Assembly (NCBI GenBank): GCA_040754075.1
Contig: JBFMDH010000024.1
Span: 50,340-114,339, forward strand
Reading direction: 5' to 3'
Origin: Acidobacteriota bacterium
GTDB taxonomy: Bacteria; Acidobacteriota; Blastocatellia; UBA7656
DNA: 64,000 bases
Positions 26,867 to 36,289 of this stretch are shown here, piece by piece. A program made the translations under genes and the position numbers. Under the pieces are notes generated by a model. That model had not been told where the DNA came from. It did no database searches and saw only the letters and a program-made list of their open reading frames with translations. Position 1 is the stretch's first letter, and each line of letters opens with the position of its first letter.

Positions 26867-27375
26867 GAACTCTCCTATCAAATTAATCAAGAGGCAGGTA
26901 TGAACAGTTTTGGAGTTGAGGGGAATATCCCAACAGGATTTTTTGTCTCGTTTTACGGGTGTGTTTTGGCTCCGCTTTGATTAAAAAGCAGTTTACGCTT
27001 GCTACAGATTTGGGCTTTTTATTTGACGGTCTTTCAAATTTCAGAAACCGTTATTCAAATCAGCCCCGGTTGTCGGGGAGGAATTCAATTTGGAATTCAT
27101 CAACTCGCGACTAAAATTATTGCGAGCAAGTCATATATTTTTTTCAAACCCGCAGTCTCTCATCTCCCATTGATTTTTATCAACGGGGAGGAGAACCCAA
27201 AATTTCCTAACTGCCTCGAGGGTGTTTCAATGCCAGATAGCTTCGATTTCTCAATAAAATTCGGGTTTGCAATGAGAAAAGCAAAAACCACGAAGGAGAA
27301 ATGGGTATGGCTTGAAACGAAAAAATTTTCAAATTTTAATTACTGAACTTTGATTAGCCAAAGCGTCAGCATCAA
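26867..27375. other. Intergenic region between rodA and rng, no gene seen
   Basis: About 500 bp. An open frame of 115 codons exists on the plus strand (26999-27346) but it has no ribosome binding site, no family resemblance and poor coding character. It holds only weak hairpins (CCCCG/CGGGG near 27065) and two copies of GGAATTCA near 27090. The rng promoter is presumably here. Confidence 0.5.
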
Positions 27376-28473
27376 CTAATTAACAAACCTTCTGAATCGA
27401 ACACTGAGCGCCAATCCGACCCCGGCAAACATGGACATGATTGCTGTGCCCCCTTGGCTCATCAGTGGTAAAGGAATGCCCATAATCGGCATAATGCCCG
27501 CGACCATTCCCAAGTTACAAAAAATGTGAAAGGTGATTAATGCGACAAATCCCATCACCATCAGTGCACCGGCGCGTTCCCTTGACCCCAGGGCGACCAT
27601 CGTCAGTCGCCAGATAAAAATCAGGTAAAGCGCCATCATAATTAATATGCCAACAAATCCCAAGTCTTCGGCAATTACTGCGGCAATAAAATCCGAATAG
27701 GCATACGGCAGGAATCCCAATTTTCCCTGGGTGCCTTCGCCAATCCCCTTGCCAACCACCCCGCCGGAACCAACCGCGATAACGGATTGAATGGTCTGGT
27801 AAGCATAGCCTCTGGGGTCTGCCTTCTCAGGATTGATAATGACATCAATCCGCTCTTTTTGGTATCCCCGGAGAAAGGGATAGAGAGCAATCAGCGCCAA
27901 AGGCAAAGCGATTATCGCCACAATAATATATTTTTTCGGCGCGCCACCTAAAAAATAGAAAGCTCCGAGAATCGCTCCGAAAGTCAACATCGTTCCGGTA
28001 TCTTTCTCTAAGGCAATCAAAAATATCGGAGGCAAAGCGATGCCAGCCATCACAATCATATTTTTCAGGGTTAAATCACCACCCGAACGCGCTTTTGCCA
28101 GATAACGCGCCAGCATTAAAATGGTTGCCACTTTGGCAAATTCACTAGGTTGAATACTGGGCAGACCCGGTATATGCAACCAGGCTTTGTTGCCGTTAAT
28201 GGTTGCGCCAATGAATAAAACCAGCACCAGTAAGACCATCACAATCCCGTAAAAAATCGGCGCGAAATCGTGAACAATCTTTCGATAATCCGTAAACATA
28301 ATGGCAAATGCAATGGCAAGTCCAATCCCCAGAGCTATCAACTGCTTTTTGACAAAATCCGAATTCGGCGCGGTACTATAAATTCCAATACAACCAAAAA
28401 TCGTCAGGGCTATGGGAGCCAGCAAAAGCGGCCAATCAATGTCACGAAATGTCTTTCGATTAATCTCAATCAT
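27376..28473 (-). CDS. rodA: Rod shape-determining glycosyltransferase RodA
   Basis: 365 residues with about ten membrane helices, the SEDS-family length. RodA polymerises lipid II into glycan strands together with PBP2 in the elongasome. Typical segments are HIPGLPSIQPSEFAKVATI (the W-x-PSEF-K region with the conserved Pro-Ser-Glu-Phe), the long periplasmic loop containing EKADPRGYAYQ and GSGGVVGKGIGEGTQGKLGFLP, and the closing MPIMGIPLPLMSQGGTAIM. The Asp/Glu in AVIAEDLGFVG is the family catalytic region. It is the last gene of mreB-mreC-mreD-mrdA-rodA, 83 nt after mrdA. Confidence 0.96.
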   Translation of the reverse strand: MIEINRKTFRDIDWPLLLAPIALTIFGCIGIYSTAPNSDFVKKQLIALGIGLAIAFAIMFTDYRKIVHDFAPIFYGIVMVLLVLVLFIGATINGNKAWLHIPGLPSIQPSEFAKVATILMLARYLAKARSGGDLTLKNMIVMAGIALPPIFLIALEKDTGTMLTFGAILGAFYFLGGAPKKYIIVAIIALPLALIALYPFLRGYQKERIDVIINPEKADPRGYAYQTIQSVIAVGSGGVVGKGIGEGTQGKLGFLPYAYSDFIAAVIAEDLGFVGILIMMALYLIFIWRLTMVALGSRERAGALMVMGFVALITFHIFCNLGMVAGIMPIMGIPLPLMSQGGTAIMSMFAGVGLALSVRFRRFVN

Positions 28474-28556
28474 GCTTAACTTCGGTTACAACCTAAAGCG
28501 GGTCAAATTCAAGGGCTAGCAAATCATAACACGACAATTTGATTAACCCCAAGTTA

Positions 28557-30650
28557 TCAGCGATTTCGCCGTTGATTCGGTTCTATAGGCGATTGATTCC
28601 CTTGGATTGCCAACCGGGTATTTGGATTATTACCTTTTTGCGGTTGCCCGGGAACCCCGCTTGCCGATAACGCGGCAAGCGTATTTCCGCCAGTTGTCGC
28701 ATTTTTAGCAATCTCTTCTGCGGGAATAAATTTGCCATCGCGTTTGGCAAAATATGCCGTATGAATGGCTTTGGCTTTCGGTCCCGATGCCTTGGCTCCG
28801 AAACCCCCATTTTCAGTAAAACAGACCACCGCAAATTCCGGTTTCATATCTTCGTTGACCGGCGCGAAACTGATAAACCAGGAGTGATCCTGTAAATGTT
28901 TGCCTTTGGCTTTTTCTTTGGCGATGACCTGAGCGGTTCCGGTTTTCCCACCAACATTGAGTTCCCGCGGGAATCCGATGCCTCCGGCAGTACCGCCTTC
29001 ATTCACCACTCCCCACACCGCATAGCGAATAGCGGCTGTGGTTTTTGCCGACAGGGTTATTTCTCGAGGCGAATCCTCATAATATTTTACCGGCATCGCT
29101 TCCGTAGCTTTCGCTTCTTTGAAAACATGCGGCGTGAAAAAATGTCCATCCATCATGATTCCCGATTCGGCGCGAATCAATTGCAACGGGGGAATGGCGA
29201 CTGATCCCTGTCCGATGCCCGCCAATGCGCTATCAAAATCATTCCACTCCGGCGTTCGCGGAAAAGTTCTCGCCTTCCAGTCGCGACTCGGAATGGAGCC
29301 GATTCTTTCGTGTGGTAAATCGATTCCGGTTTTCTGCCCCATACCGAATTTCAACAACCACTCCCGCATTCTATCCACGCCCATTTTAACGCCTAAACGA
29401 TAGTAATAACCGTCACAGGAACGCACGATTGCCGTATGAACATCGGGCGCGCCATGACTTCCCATACAATGGATGAAGCGCCCGCCAACCTGCAACCCGC
29501 CGCCACAAACGAGCCGCGAATTGTTTAAAGGTGTGACTCCCGCTTCGATTGCCGCCGTACTCATCATCAGTTTCCAGGTTGAACCTGCGGGATAGTACCC
29601 TTGAATCGCTTTATTATTTAGAGGATGACCGGGGTCGGTTAATATCGCGGCAACCTCTTTACGATTTTCGGGTGAAACGATATTGCGGGCAAAGACATTG
29701 GGGTCGAAATTGGGATAGGAAACCATTGCGATAATTTCGCCATTGCGCGGGTCCAAAGCGATTGCCGCACCTTTATCTTGCGTCCTCTCAAACTCTTCTT
29801 CGGCGACGCGCTGAATATCAAGATCAAGGGAAAGCACCACATCTTGTCCGCGAATCGGCGGGCGAATATCCAATTCACGTATCTTCCGACCCCGGCTATC
29901 GACAATGACCCGTCTGACGCCGTCCTGACCTCGAAGAATTTTATCGTAAGTGGCTTCTACGCCGCCCTGCCCGATAATATCGCCCATCTTATAACCGGCT
30001 TTTTGAAAACTCTCATTCTCCAGTTGTTTGGCGCTTACCTGTCCGACATAGCCAATCACATGACAGGCGGTTTTGCCGAATTTATAAATCCGTTGCGGTT
30101 GTTCATCGAGAATGATTTCGGGGTGTTCAAGCTGATGCGCTTCAATCCAGGCGCGATCCGCATAGGTGGTATTCTGCTTAATCAGAATCGGGTCAATTTT
30201 CGACCGTTTCGGATTATTCAATTCCTTTTCGACATCCTCCCGATTAATCCCCAGATTGTTTACCAGCGCGTCAATCGTATCCTGTTTATTGACGATGTCT
30301 TCCGGCATGATGACCACCGTATTGATCGGTGTGCTGTCGACCAGAACTTTTTCGTTGCGGTCAAGGATTGCGCCTCGCGCGGCAATGATGGGAATTTCAC
30401 GAATGCGATTGTTCTCGGCGCGTTGAACATACATTTCGTGTTTGGCGATTTGTAAATTATAAAAACGGATTCCCAGAATAACGAAGATGGCGAAAACCAG
30501 ATACAGGATGAATTTCGCCCGCAAATCGAAACTGAATCCGTCAGCGACCTGACTTTTTCTTGAATACGATGAAGCACTCCCGCGTTTTGAGGTTGCCGGA
30601 TTATATCTCAAAAAATCATCGAGTCTATCGAATATTTCACGCTCTGCCAT
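28557..30650 (-). CDS. mrdA: Penicillin-binding protein 2 (elongasome transpeptidase)
   Basis: 697 residues. A cytoplasmic N-terminus (about 45 residues) is followed by one membrane helix (about 46-66), the PBP dimerisation/pedestal region (ENNRIREIPIIAARGAILDRN) and the transpeptidase domain. Active-site motifs are SxxK in AGSTWKLM (about residue 355), SCD in VRSCDGYY (about 410) and KTG in GGKTGTAQ. It crosslinks peptidoglycan made by RodA during elongation. The C-terminus has a 60-residue Pro/Asn/Gln-rich tail beyond the usual domain end. It starts 20 nt after mreD. Confidence 0.96.
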   Translation of the reverse strand: MAEREIFDRLDDFLRYNPATSKRGSASSYSRKSQVADGFSFDLRAKFILYLVFAIFVILGIRFYNLQIAKHEMYVQRAENNRIREIPIIAARGAILDRNEKVLVDSTPINTVVIMPEDIVNKQDTIDALVNNLGINREDVEKELNNPKRSKIDPILIKQNTTYADRAWIEAHQLEHPEIILDEQPQRIYKFGKTACHVIGYVGQVSAKQLENESFQKAGYKMGDIIGQGGVEATYDKILRGQDGVRRVIVDSRGRKIRELDIRPPIRGQDVVLSLDLDIQRVAEEEFERTQDKGAAIALDPRNGEIIAMVSYPNFDPNVFARNIVSPENRKEVAAILTDPGHPLNNKAIQGYYPAGSTWKLMMSTAAIEAGVTPLNNSRLVCGGGLQVGGRFIHCMGSHGAPDVHTAIVRSCDGYYYRLGVKMGVDRMREWLLKFGMGQKTGIDLPHERIGSIPSRDWKARTFPRTPEWNDFDSALAGIGQGSVAIPPLQLIRAESGIMMDGHFFTPHVFKEAKATEAMPVKYYEDSPREITLSAKTTAAIRYAVWGVVNEGGTAGGIGFPRELNVGGKTGTAQVIAKEKAKGKHLQDHSWFISFAPVNEDMKPEFAVVCFTENGGFGAKASGPKAKAIHTAYFAKRDGKFIPAEEIAKNATTGGNTLAALSASGVPGQPQKGNNPNTRLAIQGNQSPIEPNQRRNR

Positions 30651-30670
30651 ACCGCCTCCACCTTGAGCGT

Positions 30671-31201
30671 TTAACCATAATGACGCTTTTTAATTGCCAT
30701 TCGTTTTGCCTCTCCGGTTTCAGGAAAGACCTTATTTAAAATCATAAACAAAACCACTGACGCCAGCGAATCTCCTATGGTTTGTAGTCCCAATGCCTTT
30801 AGGAAATCCCCCCAGTCGCCGACATTCTGAATCGGTTGGTCGAGCATCAGGTTTAATCCGATTACAAAAATCGTATTGCAAACCGATGCCAGGGCAACGA
30901 TTCCTAACCTGGTTAAGGGGTTTTCCAGGGGGAAATTGACGCTGGCTTTGGAAACCACATACCCGATTAAGGTTTTTGAAAATCCGTTTACCCCTAAAAC
31001 CAAACTCCCACTAATAATGTCGCTCCCGATACCGGAAACCGCCCCGGCTCCCATCCCCAACAATGGTGACCGCATAAGGCTCAAATAAATCGTAACCAAT
31101 AAAGGTAAATCGACAAACTGAAAAATTCTGAAATGTTTGGGTAACAACATCTGAAAAATGAGCGCGAGTATCAGAGTAAGAGCGATTTTGAAAGTTTGCA
31201 C
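30671..31201 (-). CDS. mreD: Rod shape-determining protein MreD
   Basis: 176 residues with about five membrane helices, the usual MreD length. Typical parts are the N-terminal LILALIFQMLLPKHFRIFQFVDLPLLVTIYLSL pattern in the first two helices (read as separate segments), the GMGAGAVSGIGSDIISG motif, and the GFSKTLIGYVVSK segment. It links MreC and the PBP2/RodA pair in the membrane. Gene position between mreC (16 nt) and mrdA (20 nt) supports the assignment. Confidence 0.93.
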   Translation of the reverse strand: MQTFKIALTLILALIFQMLLPKHFRIFQFVDLPLLVTIYLSLMRSPLLGMGAGAVSGIGSDIISGSLVLGVNGFSKTLIGYVVSKASVNFPLENPLTRLGIVALASVCNTIFVIGLNLMLDQPIQNVGDWGDFLKALGLQTIGDSLASVVLFMILNKVFPETGEAKRMAIKKRHYG

Positions 31202-31217
31202 TCGATTCGTTACCTCA

Positions 31218-32084
31218 CTAAGGTCTCAGATTCTCTTCAAATTTAATATCTTTTTGCTCAATTAAAAGCACGATCACCGCTTCAACCCGGTCGATTTGAA
31301 CCGCCGGTCTGACAATGATTTTTTTATAAGGGGCATTGGCATCGTTTTCGACATGCTCGGTCGTCCCGACAACCAGTCCCTTTGGATAGATGCGATCTAA
31401 TCCGGTAGTCACAACAATTTCATTCTCGGCAATTTCTTCGGTTGAGGGGATATTTTTAATTTCACATCGCGAATTATTCAGCCCTTTCAGTTCGCCCGGT
31501 TGCCTTGTGCTTTGAATCATCACCCCAACACCGGCATTGGAATCGGTAATGATTTGCACCTGCGCGAAATTGGCTCCGACATTGATTACCCGCCCGATGA
31601 TTCCGGCATTGGTAACGATTGGCATATCTTTTTTAACCCCATCCAACGTTCCGCGATCAATGGTCAACCGTTTAAACCAGAGCGAGGTGTTACGAGCAAT
31701 GACATTTGCGGCAATTTGCCGGTAACCGGAAAGCGATGGAAGACCATACTGGACACGCAAAGCATCGTATTGGGCGGCTTTTTCGCGTGTTTCATTTAAT
31801 TGGGTTGTCAACTGTTCCACTTGATTTTTCAGTTCGATATTTTCATCACGGGCGCGACGCAATTCCCCCCAACCGGTAAAGGTGCCGGTGACTTTAGACA
31901 GTACCCCATCCCCGACTTTCACAACCGGCGCGAAAATCGTCATCACCCATTTGCCCAGTAATGATTGGTTGGTTTCGGTATTGCGCGCCGTCAAAGTCAT
32001 TAAAAAAAGTTGGGACAAAAGCAGTGCAGCCAGCACCCAATGCGATTTATCTTTTAATTTTTCTTTAACGGGAGTGGAACTCAT
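31218..32084 (-). CDS. mreC: Rod shape-determining protein MreC
   Basis: 288 residues. A short cytoplasmic N-terminus is followed by a membrane helix (HWVLAALLLSQLFLMTLTA), a coiled coil (about 75-110, ELRRARDENIELKNQVEQL) that makes dimers, and the two beta-barrel periplasmic domain (IAANVIARNTSLWFKRLTIDRG, PVVTNAG-type loop, VVTTGLDRIYPKGLVVG). MreC activates PBP2 and organises the elongasome. It lies 77 nt after mreB; the gap holds an unusual heptamer-repeat hairpin. Confidence 0.95.
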   Translation of the reverse strand: MSSTPVKEKLKDKSHWVLAALLLSQLFLMTLTARNTETNQSLLGKWVMTIFAPVVKVGDGVLSKVTGTFTGWGELRRARDENIELKNQVEQLTTQLNETREKAAQYDALRVQYGLPSLSGYRQIAANVIARNTSLWFKRLTIDRGTLDGVKKDMPIVTNAGIIGRVINVGANFAQVQIITDSNAGVGVMIQSTRQPGELKGLNNSRCEIKNIPSTEEIAENEIVVTTGLDRIYPKGLVVGTTEHVENDANAPYKKIIVRPAVQIDRVEAVIVLLIEQKDIKFEENLRP

Positions 32085-32090
32085 AAACGT

Positions 32091-32159
32091 AGGATTCAGG
32101 ATTCAGGATTCAGGATTCAGGGGATTGATTAAGAGCCTGAATCCTGAATCCTGAATCCT
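32091..32159. repeat. Heptamer-repeat hairpin between mreB and mreC
   Basis: Four tandem AGGATTC units plus AGG (32091-32121) face three CCTGAAT units plus CCT (32136-32159) across a 14-nt spacer. The 24-nt right arm pairs perfectly with the left arm in either of two registers shifted by 7 nt. The stem fills almost the entire gap between the mreB stop (32162) and the mreC start (32084), so it will form in the mre mRNA. It may be a member of a dispersed repeat family, a processing site or an attenuator that sets MreB above MreC. Confidence 0.85.
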
Positions 32160-32161
32160 AA

Positions 32162-33205
32162 CTATGAACCGTGATGTGTCATGGTGTTTTCCCAACTGAC
32201 ACGGCTCAACAGGTCAAAGTCAGCCAGCATTTTTCCAGTTCCAAGCGCAACCGACGAAAGCGGGTTTTCCGCAAGTGAAACTGGGACGCCGGTTTCATGC
32301 ATCAAGCGTTTATCGATGCCTTTGAGTAACGCGCCACCGCCGGTTAAAACGATGCCACGTTCGGCAATATCGGCTGAAAGTTCCGGCGGGGTTCTTTCCA
32401 ACGCCACCCGAACCGCATTGACGACGGTCGCAATCGGGTCGGATAGCGATTCGCGAACCTCTTCATCGGTAATCGTGATGGTTCGCGGAACCCCTTCAAT
32501 CAGGTTGCGCCCTTTGATTTCCATGGTGATGGGTTCTTCCATCGGCCAGGCGGAACCGAGTTCAATCTTGATGGCTTCTGCGGTTCGTTCACCAATGAGC
32601 AAATTATATTTGCGTTTGATGTACTGAATAATCGCTTCATCAAGTTCGTTTCCGGCAACCCGAACGGCTCGCGAATAGACGATGCCCGAAAGCGAAATCA
32701 CCGCAATATCGGTCGTGCCACCACCAATATCAACAATCATATTGCCGTATGGCTCGGTGATGGGCAGCCCCGCGCCGATAGCGGCTGCCATCGCTTCGGC
32801 GACCAGGAAAACCTTGGAGGCTTTGGCGCGATAGGCGGCATCTTCGACGGCGCGGCGTTCGACCTGAGTGATTTCACCGGGAACCCCGATGACCACCCGG
32901 GGTGACACCCACGAACGCCCGTTATGGGCTTTACGGATAAAATGCTGGAGCATTTTTTCAGTGACTTCAAAATCTGCGATGACGCCATCTTTCATCGGTC
33001 GAATTGCCACGATATTACCGGGGGTTCTGCCGAGCATCTCTTTGGCTTCCTTACCGACGGCTTCGACCTTATTGGTAATTTTATTAATCGCAACAATCGA
33101 GGGTTCGCTGACAACGATGCCTCGTCCTTTGGCATAAACCAGAGTATTGGCTGTGCCTAAATCTATCGCGAGATCGCTTGAAAAGGGATTGAATAAATTA
33201 AACAT
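32162..33205 (-). CDS. mreB: Rod shape-determining protein MreB
   Basis: 347 residues, a full-length bacterial actin. ATP-binding motifs are visible: phosphate 1 [13 protein letters not shown], connect 1 near [13 protein letters not shown], phosphate 2 [14 protein letters not shown], and adenosine [15 protein letters not shown]. It forms membrane-bound filaments that guide the elongasome. It is the first gene of mreB-mreC-mreD-mrdA-rodA. A GCAGGA motif lies upstream of the ATG. Its presence implies a rod or a rod-derived shape. Confidence 0.97.
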   Translation of the reverse strand: MFNLFNPFSSDLAIDLGTANTLVYAKGRGIVVSEPSIVAINKITNKVEAVGKEAKEMLGRTPGNIVAIRPMKDGVIADFEVTEKMLQHFIRKAHNGRSWVSPRVVIGVPGEITQVERRAVEDAAYRAKASKVFLVAEAMAAAIGAGLPITEPYGNMIVDIGGGTTDIAVISLSGIVYSRAVRVAGNELDEAIIQYIKRKYNLLIGERTAEAIKIELGSAWPMEEPITMEIKGRNLIEGVPRTITITDEEVRESLSDPIATVVNAVRVALERTPPELSADIAERGIVLTGGGALLKGIDKRLMHETGVPVSLAENPLSSVALGTGKMLADFDLLSRVSWENTMTHHGS

Positions 33206-34040
33206 TCTTCGACTTAGTCCTGCTTTCTTCTAATCTTTTAGACCGGTCGCAAATTTTGCTGCGACGTTTGAGTTGAATCATAATTTGGCATTAATTGCCC
33301 GAATCCTCTTCCCTGTGATTTGACGGATGCTTTGAACGCTTTAAGAGAGGTTTTTCACCGCTCACCTCAACACAAATGGCTTCTACCCACGTAAAATTTT
33401 AGAGCAAGAAGTTTACGGAAACGGGAGGAAGACGAAGCCTGGGGATGTACATAGGTAAGCAGAAAGGCGTCAACGACGGCAATCAGAATTTTCTGTTGCG
33501 CCTCACTACAATCCGAAGACCTGTACTCGTTCATCTGTGCTTAAAACTACTCATTCCGCCTTGAGCTTAGTCAATCAGCCCAATTATCAGGAAAACCTTA
33601 GAGTTAGAAATCTAGCATGGCAAGTTTTTATCAATCAAGAACTTTAGAGGATTCCCTACATCTATTTTGAGATTTATTTTTAAACCCTGATGACTGGTTC
33701 CAATCCCCCTAATCGCCCGTCCTCAACCCCCTGAACACGATAATCGTTCAACCTGTGCGACGGTAAAATGGAAAAGTCCTTTTTGCAGCCTATGGGTTCA
33801 ATTCGGTTTCAAGCTTCAGGGAACAAACCGACAATTGCCCGAATAAAAATTGGCGTGGTAAAATGGCAGGGATTCGGAAATAAGCGATGGCTAAAATCAA
33901 AATAGAATTGAATATGCCTACCAGAATCCGCAGGAATTTGTTCGGCGATTAATCCGCCAATGCTTCACGCCTCCAATATTATTTAACGATTTACTTTCAA
34001 CCGAAACCTATCGGTTTCCCCTGACACAAGGAGTGAAGTC
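33206..34040. other. Intergenic region upstream of mreB, no gene seen
   Basis: About 835 bp between divergent mreB and the aminotransferase gene, with no convincing open frame or known RNA. A small hairpin lies at 33479-33499 (GCAA-t-CAGAA with TTCTG-TTGC). The word ATTGCCCGAAT occurs twice (near 33290 and 33835) and GGTAAAATGG twice (near 33763 and 33857); the TAAAAT copies could be -10 elements for the plus-strand gene. Promoters of both genes must be here. Confidence 0.5.
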
Positions 34041-35387
34041 ATGCAAACCATTACCAAATTAAAATTTCCCGAAATCAAAACTGCCTTACCCGGCCCGAAA
34101 GCCCAGGAATATATTGAAAAAGACCACCGTTTGGTTTCACCAAGCTACACACGCGCCTATCCGCTCGTCATGCAAAAAGGTTATGGCGCATTAATCGAAG
34201 ATGTCGATGGCAATATCTTTTTGGATTTCAATGCCGGCGTCGGCGTCAGCGCCCTCGGTCATGGGCATCCGGCAATTGCCGATGCCATCTATAAACAGGC
34301 AAACGAATTCAATCACATTTGCAGCGCCGATTATTATTATCCACACCTCACCGAATTGGTTGAAAAACTTCACGAAGTGGTTCCGGGCGATTTTTCCTGG
34401 CGCGCGCATTTCGGAAATTCCGGCGCCGAAGCCATCGAAGGCGCGTTAAAAACGGCAGTGTATGCAACCGGTCGGCACAAATTCATTGCTTTTCGCGGCG
34501 CCTTTCACGGGCGCACATTTGGTGCCTTGTCACTGACCGCTTCAAAATATGTTCAGCGGAAAGGCTTCGGGCCGCAGTTGCTTGATGTCACACACGTCCC
34601 CTATGCCAACCCGCTTCGTTGCCCGTTGGCGCTTCGTGATGGTGAATCTGTCGGCAAACGTGTGGTTCGCTACATTGAAGAAAATATTTTCACGACCACG
34701 GTTCCCCCTGAAGACTGCGCGGCAATCGTAGTTGAAGCGGTTCAGGGTGAAGGCGGTTATGTGGTTCCGCCATCGGATTTTTTGCCGGAACTCCGCAACC
34801 GGTGTGACAAACATGGAATCCTTCTGGTTCTTGATGAAGTTCAAGCCGGAATGGGACGCACCGGCAAAATGTGGGCATTTGAACATTTCAATATCATCCC
34901 GGACATTATCTGTATGGCAAAAGCTTTGGGCGGCGGTTTACCGCTGGCGGTAACCTTTGCGAAAGCGCATTTGATGCAATGGCACGTCGGAGCGCACGCC
35001 TCAACTTTTGGCGGCAACCCGGTCGCTATTGCAGCGGCTTTAAAAACCATTGAAATTTTGCAGGATGGTTTAATCGATAACGCGGCGACCATTGGCGCAT
35101 ATATGATGGAAAAACTGAAGGAGATAAAATCCCGCCATAGCGCCATTGTCGAAGTTCGCGGCTTGGGTCTCATGATAGGCGTTGAGTTTTCGTTAAACCC
35201 TGAGACCCTTGAACCCTGCGGACAACTCCGCGACAAAATCATCTATGAATGCTTTGAGCGCGGATTGGTTTTGCAGGGAGCCGGAGAATCTTCAATTCGC
35301 TTTTCCCCGCCACTCATCGTTGACCGCGAACAGGTTGATTTTGCGCTCAATACTTTTGAAGAAGCGGTAAAAAAACACACGAGTTAA
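34041..35387 (+). CDS. Class III PLP aminotransferase (acetylornithine/GABA aminotransferase family)
   Basis: 448 residues. The N-terminal pattern LPGPKAQEYIEKDHRLVSPSY and YPLVMQKGYG is that of the archaeal/bacterial broad-range GabT-like branch rather than ArgD. The PLP site is clear: Asp in VLDEVQAGMGRTGKMWAFEHF, the Schiff-base Lys in MAKALGGGLPL, and the Thr in HASTFGGNPVA. Members use 4-aminobutyrate, ornithine or other omega-amino acids, and some are racemases of this fold. An AAGGAGTGAAG motif precedes the ATG. A rho-independent terminator follows, so it is monocistronic. Substrate uncertain. Confidence 0.88.
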   Translation: MQTITKLKFPEIKTALPGPKAQEYIEKDHRLVSPSYTRAYPLVMQKGYGALIEDVDGNIFLDFNAGVGVSALGHGHPAIADAIYKQANEFNHICSADYYYPHLTELVEKLHEVVPGDFSWRAHFGNSGAEAIEGALKTAVYATGRHKFIAFRGAFHGRTFGALSLTASKYVQRKGFGPQLLDVTHVPYANPLRCPLALRDGESVGKRVVRYIEENIFTTTVPPEDCAAIVVEAVQGEGGYVVPPSDFLPELRNRCDKHGILLVLDEVQAGMGRTGKMWAFEHFNIIPDIICMAKALGGGLPLAVTFAKAHLMQWHVGAHASTFGGNPVAIAAALKTIEILQDGLIDNAATIGAYMMEKLKEIKSRHSAIVEVRGLGLMIGVEFSLNPETLEPCGQLRDKIIYECFERGLVLQGAGESSIRFSPPLIVDREQVDFALNTFEEAVKKHTS

Positions 35388-35410
35388 ACCGATCACAAAA
35401 TCATTCATCA

Positions 35411-35448
35411 AAGGATGAGCGGCGCTCGATTACCGCTCATCCTTTTTT
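35411..35448 (+). terminator. Rho-independent terminator of the aminotransferase gene
   Basis: AAGGATGAGCGG (35411-35422) pairs perfectly with CCGCTCATCCTT (35433-35444), 10-nt loop, followed by TTTT. This is the clearest intrinsic terminator on the plus strand in the window and separates the aminotransferase from the next operon. Confidence 0.9.
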
Positions 35449-35505
35449 CATGACTTTTGAATTAATTCAGCAAAACGGTATGATTCACCTTACGGACGGA
35501 AGGCA

Positions 35506-36246
35506 ATGAGAATTTTTGCAATTGGCGATTTACACCTCGAAGGTGGCACTGGAAAAACTATGGAGGTGTTTGGCGAGCACTGGAAAAATCACCATGAAAA
35601 AATCTTTTCCGCCTGGCAACGCCTCGGTCGTGAAGATGATTTGCTTTTAATTGTCGGGGATTCAAGCTGGGCGATGCGACTCGGTGAAGCGCAACCTGAC
35701 CTTGACCGCATCGGCGCGATGAAAGGCAAAAAAATATTACTCAAGGGAAATCACGATTACTGGTGGGATACAGCAAAAAAGTTAAAGGCGGTTTTGCATC
35801 CTTCAATTGAAATTCTCAATGGGCAATCAATCATCATTAATCGTGTTGCAATAGCCGGAACCCGTGGTTGGGTCTGTCCGAATGATATTTATTTCCAGGC
35901 GCAAGACCAGAAGATTTATGAGCGCGAGGTTGCAAGATTGAAAACCGCTCTGGAGCCATTAAAAAAACTAAAAGGGGCATACGACCATCTCATCGTCGCT
36001 TTGCATTACCCGCCCACCAATAAGGATTTTGAAGCGAATGGCTTTACCGAATTAATCGAAACGTTCGAGGCTGATGTTTGCGTTTATGGTCATCTTCATG
36101 GAGAAGCAATTCAAACGGCAATAACCGGATTAAGAGGCAAAACCTATTATTATCTGGTCAGCGCCGATGCCGCGAATTTTTCTCCTATGGAAATTGATTT
36201 GCCTGAAATAGTGAACCAGTCTTTTCAAACAGCCTGTGAGCCGTAA
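35506..36246 (+). CDS. Calcineurin-like metallophosphoesterase
   Basis: 246 residues with the full set of motifs: FAIGDLHL (D-x-H), VGDSSW (GDx), KGNHDYWW (GNHD), ALHYPP (H) and YGHLHG (GHxH). Two metals are bound by these residues, and phosphomonoesters or diesters are hydrolysed in the cytoplasm. The DYWWDTAKKL continuation resembles a Firmicutes-type branch of small phosphoesterases; the substrate is unknown. It is the first gene of a three-gene unit, overlapping the next reading frame by 11 nt if the GTG at 36236 is used. Confidence 0.88.
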   Translation: MRIFAIGDLHLEGGTGKTMEVFGEHWKNHHEKIFSAWQRLGREDDLLLIVGDSSWAMRLGEAQPDLDRIGAMKGKKILLKGNHDYWWDTAKKLKAVLHPSIEILNGQSIIINRVAIAGTRGWVCPNDIYFQAQDQKIYEREVARLKTALEPLKKLKGAYDHLIVALHYPPTNKDFEANGFTELIETFEADVCVYGHLHGEAIQTAITGLRGKTYYYLVSADAANFSPMEIDLPEIVNQSFQTACEP

Positions 36247-36289
36247 GCATTCATTCATTATCGAGAAGAAATTATCGGATGAGGGAATA

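Noticed and set aside
26999..27346. 115-codon plus-strand open frame between rng and rodA
   Set aside because: No ribosome binding site, no recognisable family, low-complexity AT-rich composition; treated as intergenic.
32091..32159. CRISPR-like array
   Set aside because: Units are contiguous heptamers without spacers, in inverted arms; it is a hairpin repeat, not a CRISPR.
33420..33560. Possible structured RNA (6S-like) upstream of mreB
   Set aside because: Only one small hairpin is visible and no 6S, tmRNA or RNase P signature could be matched.
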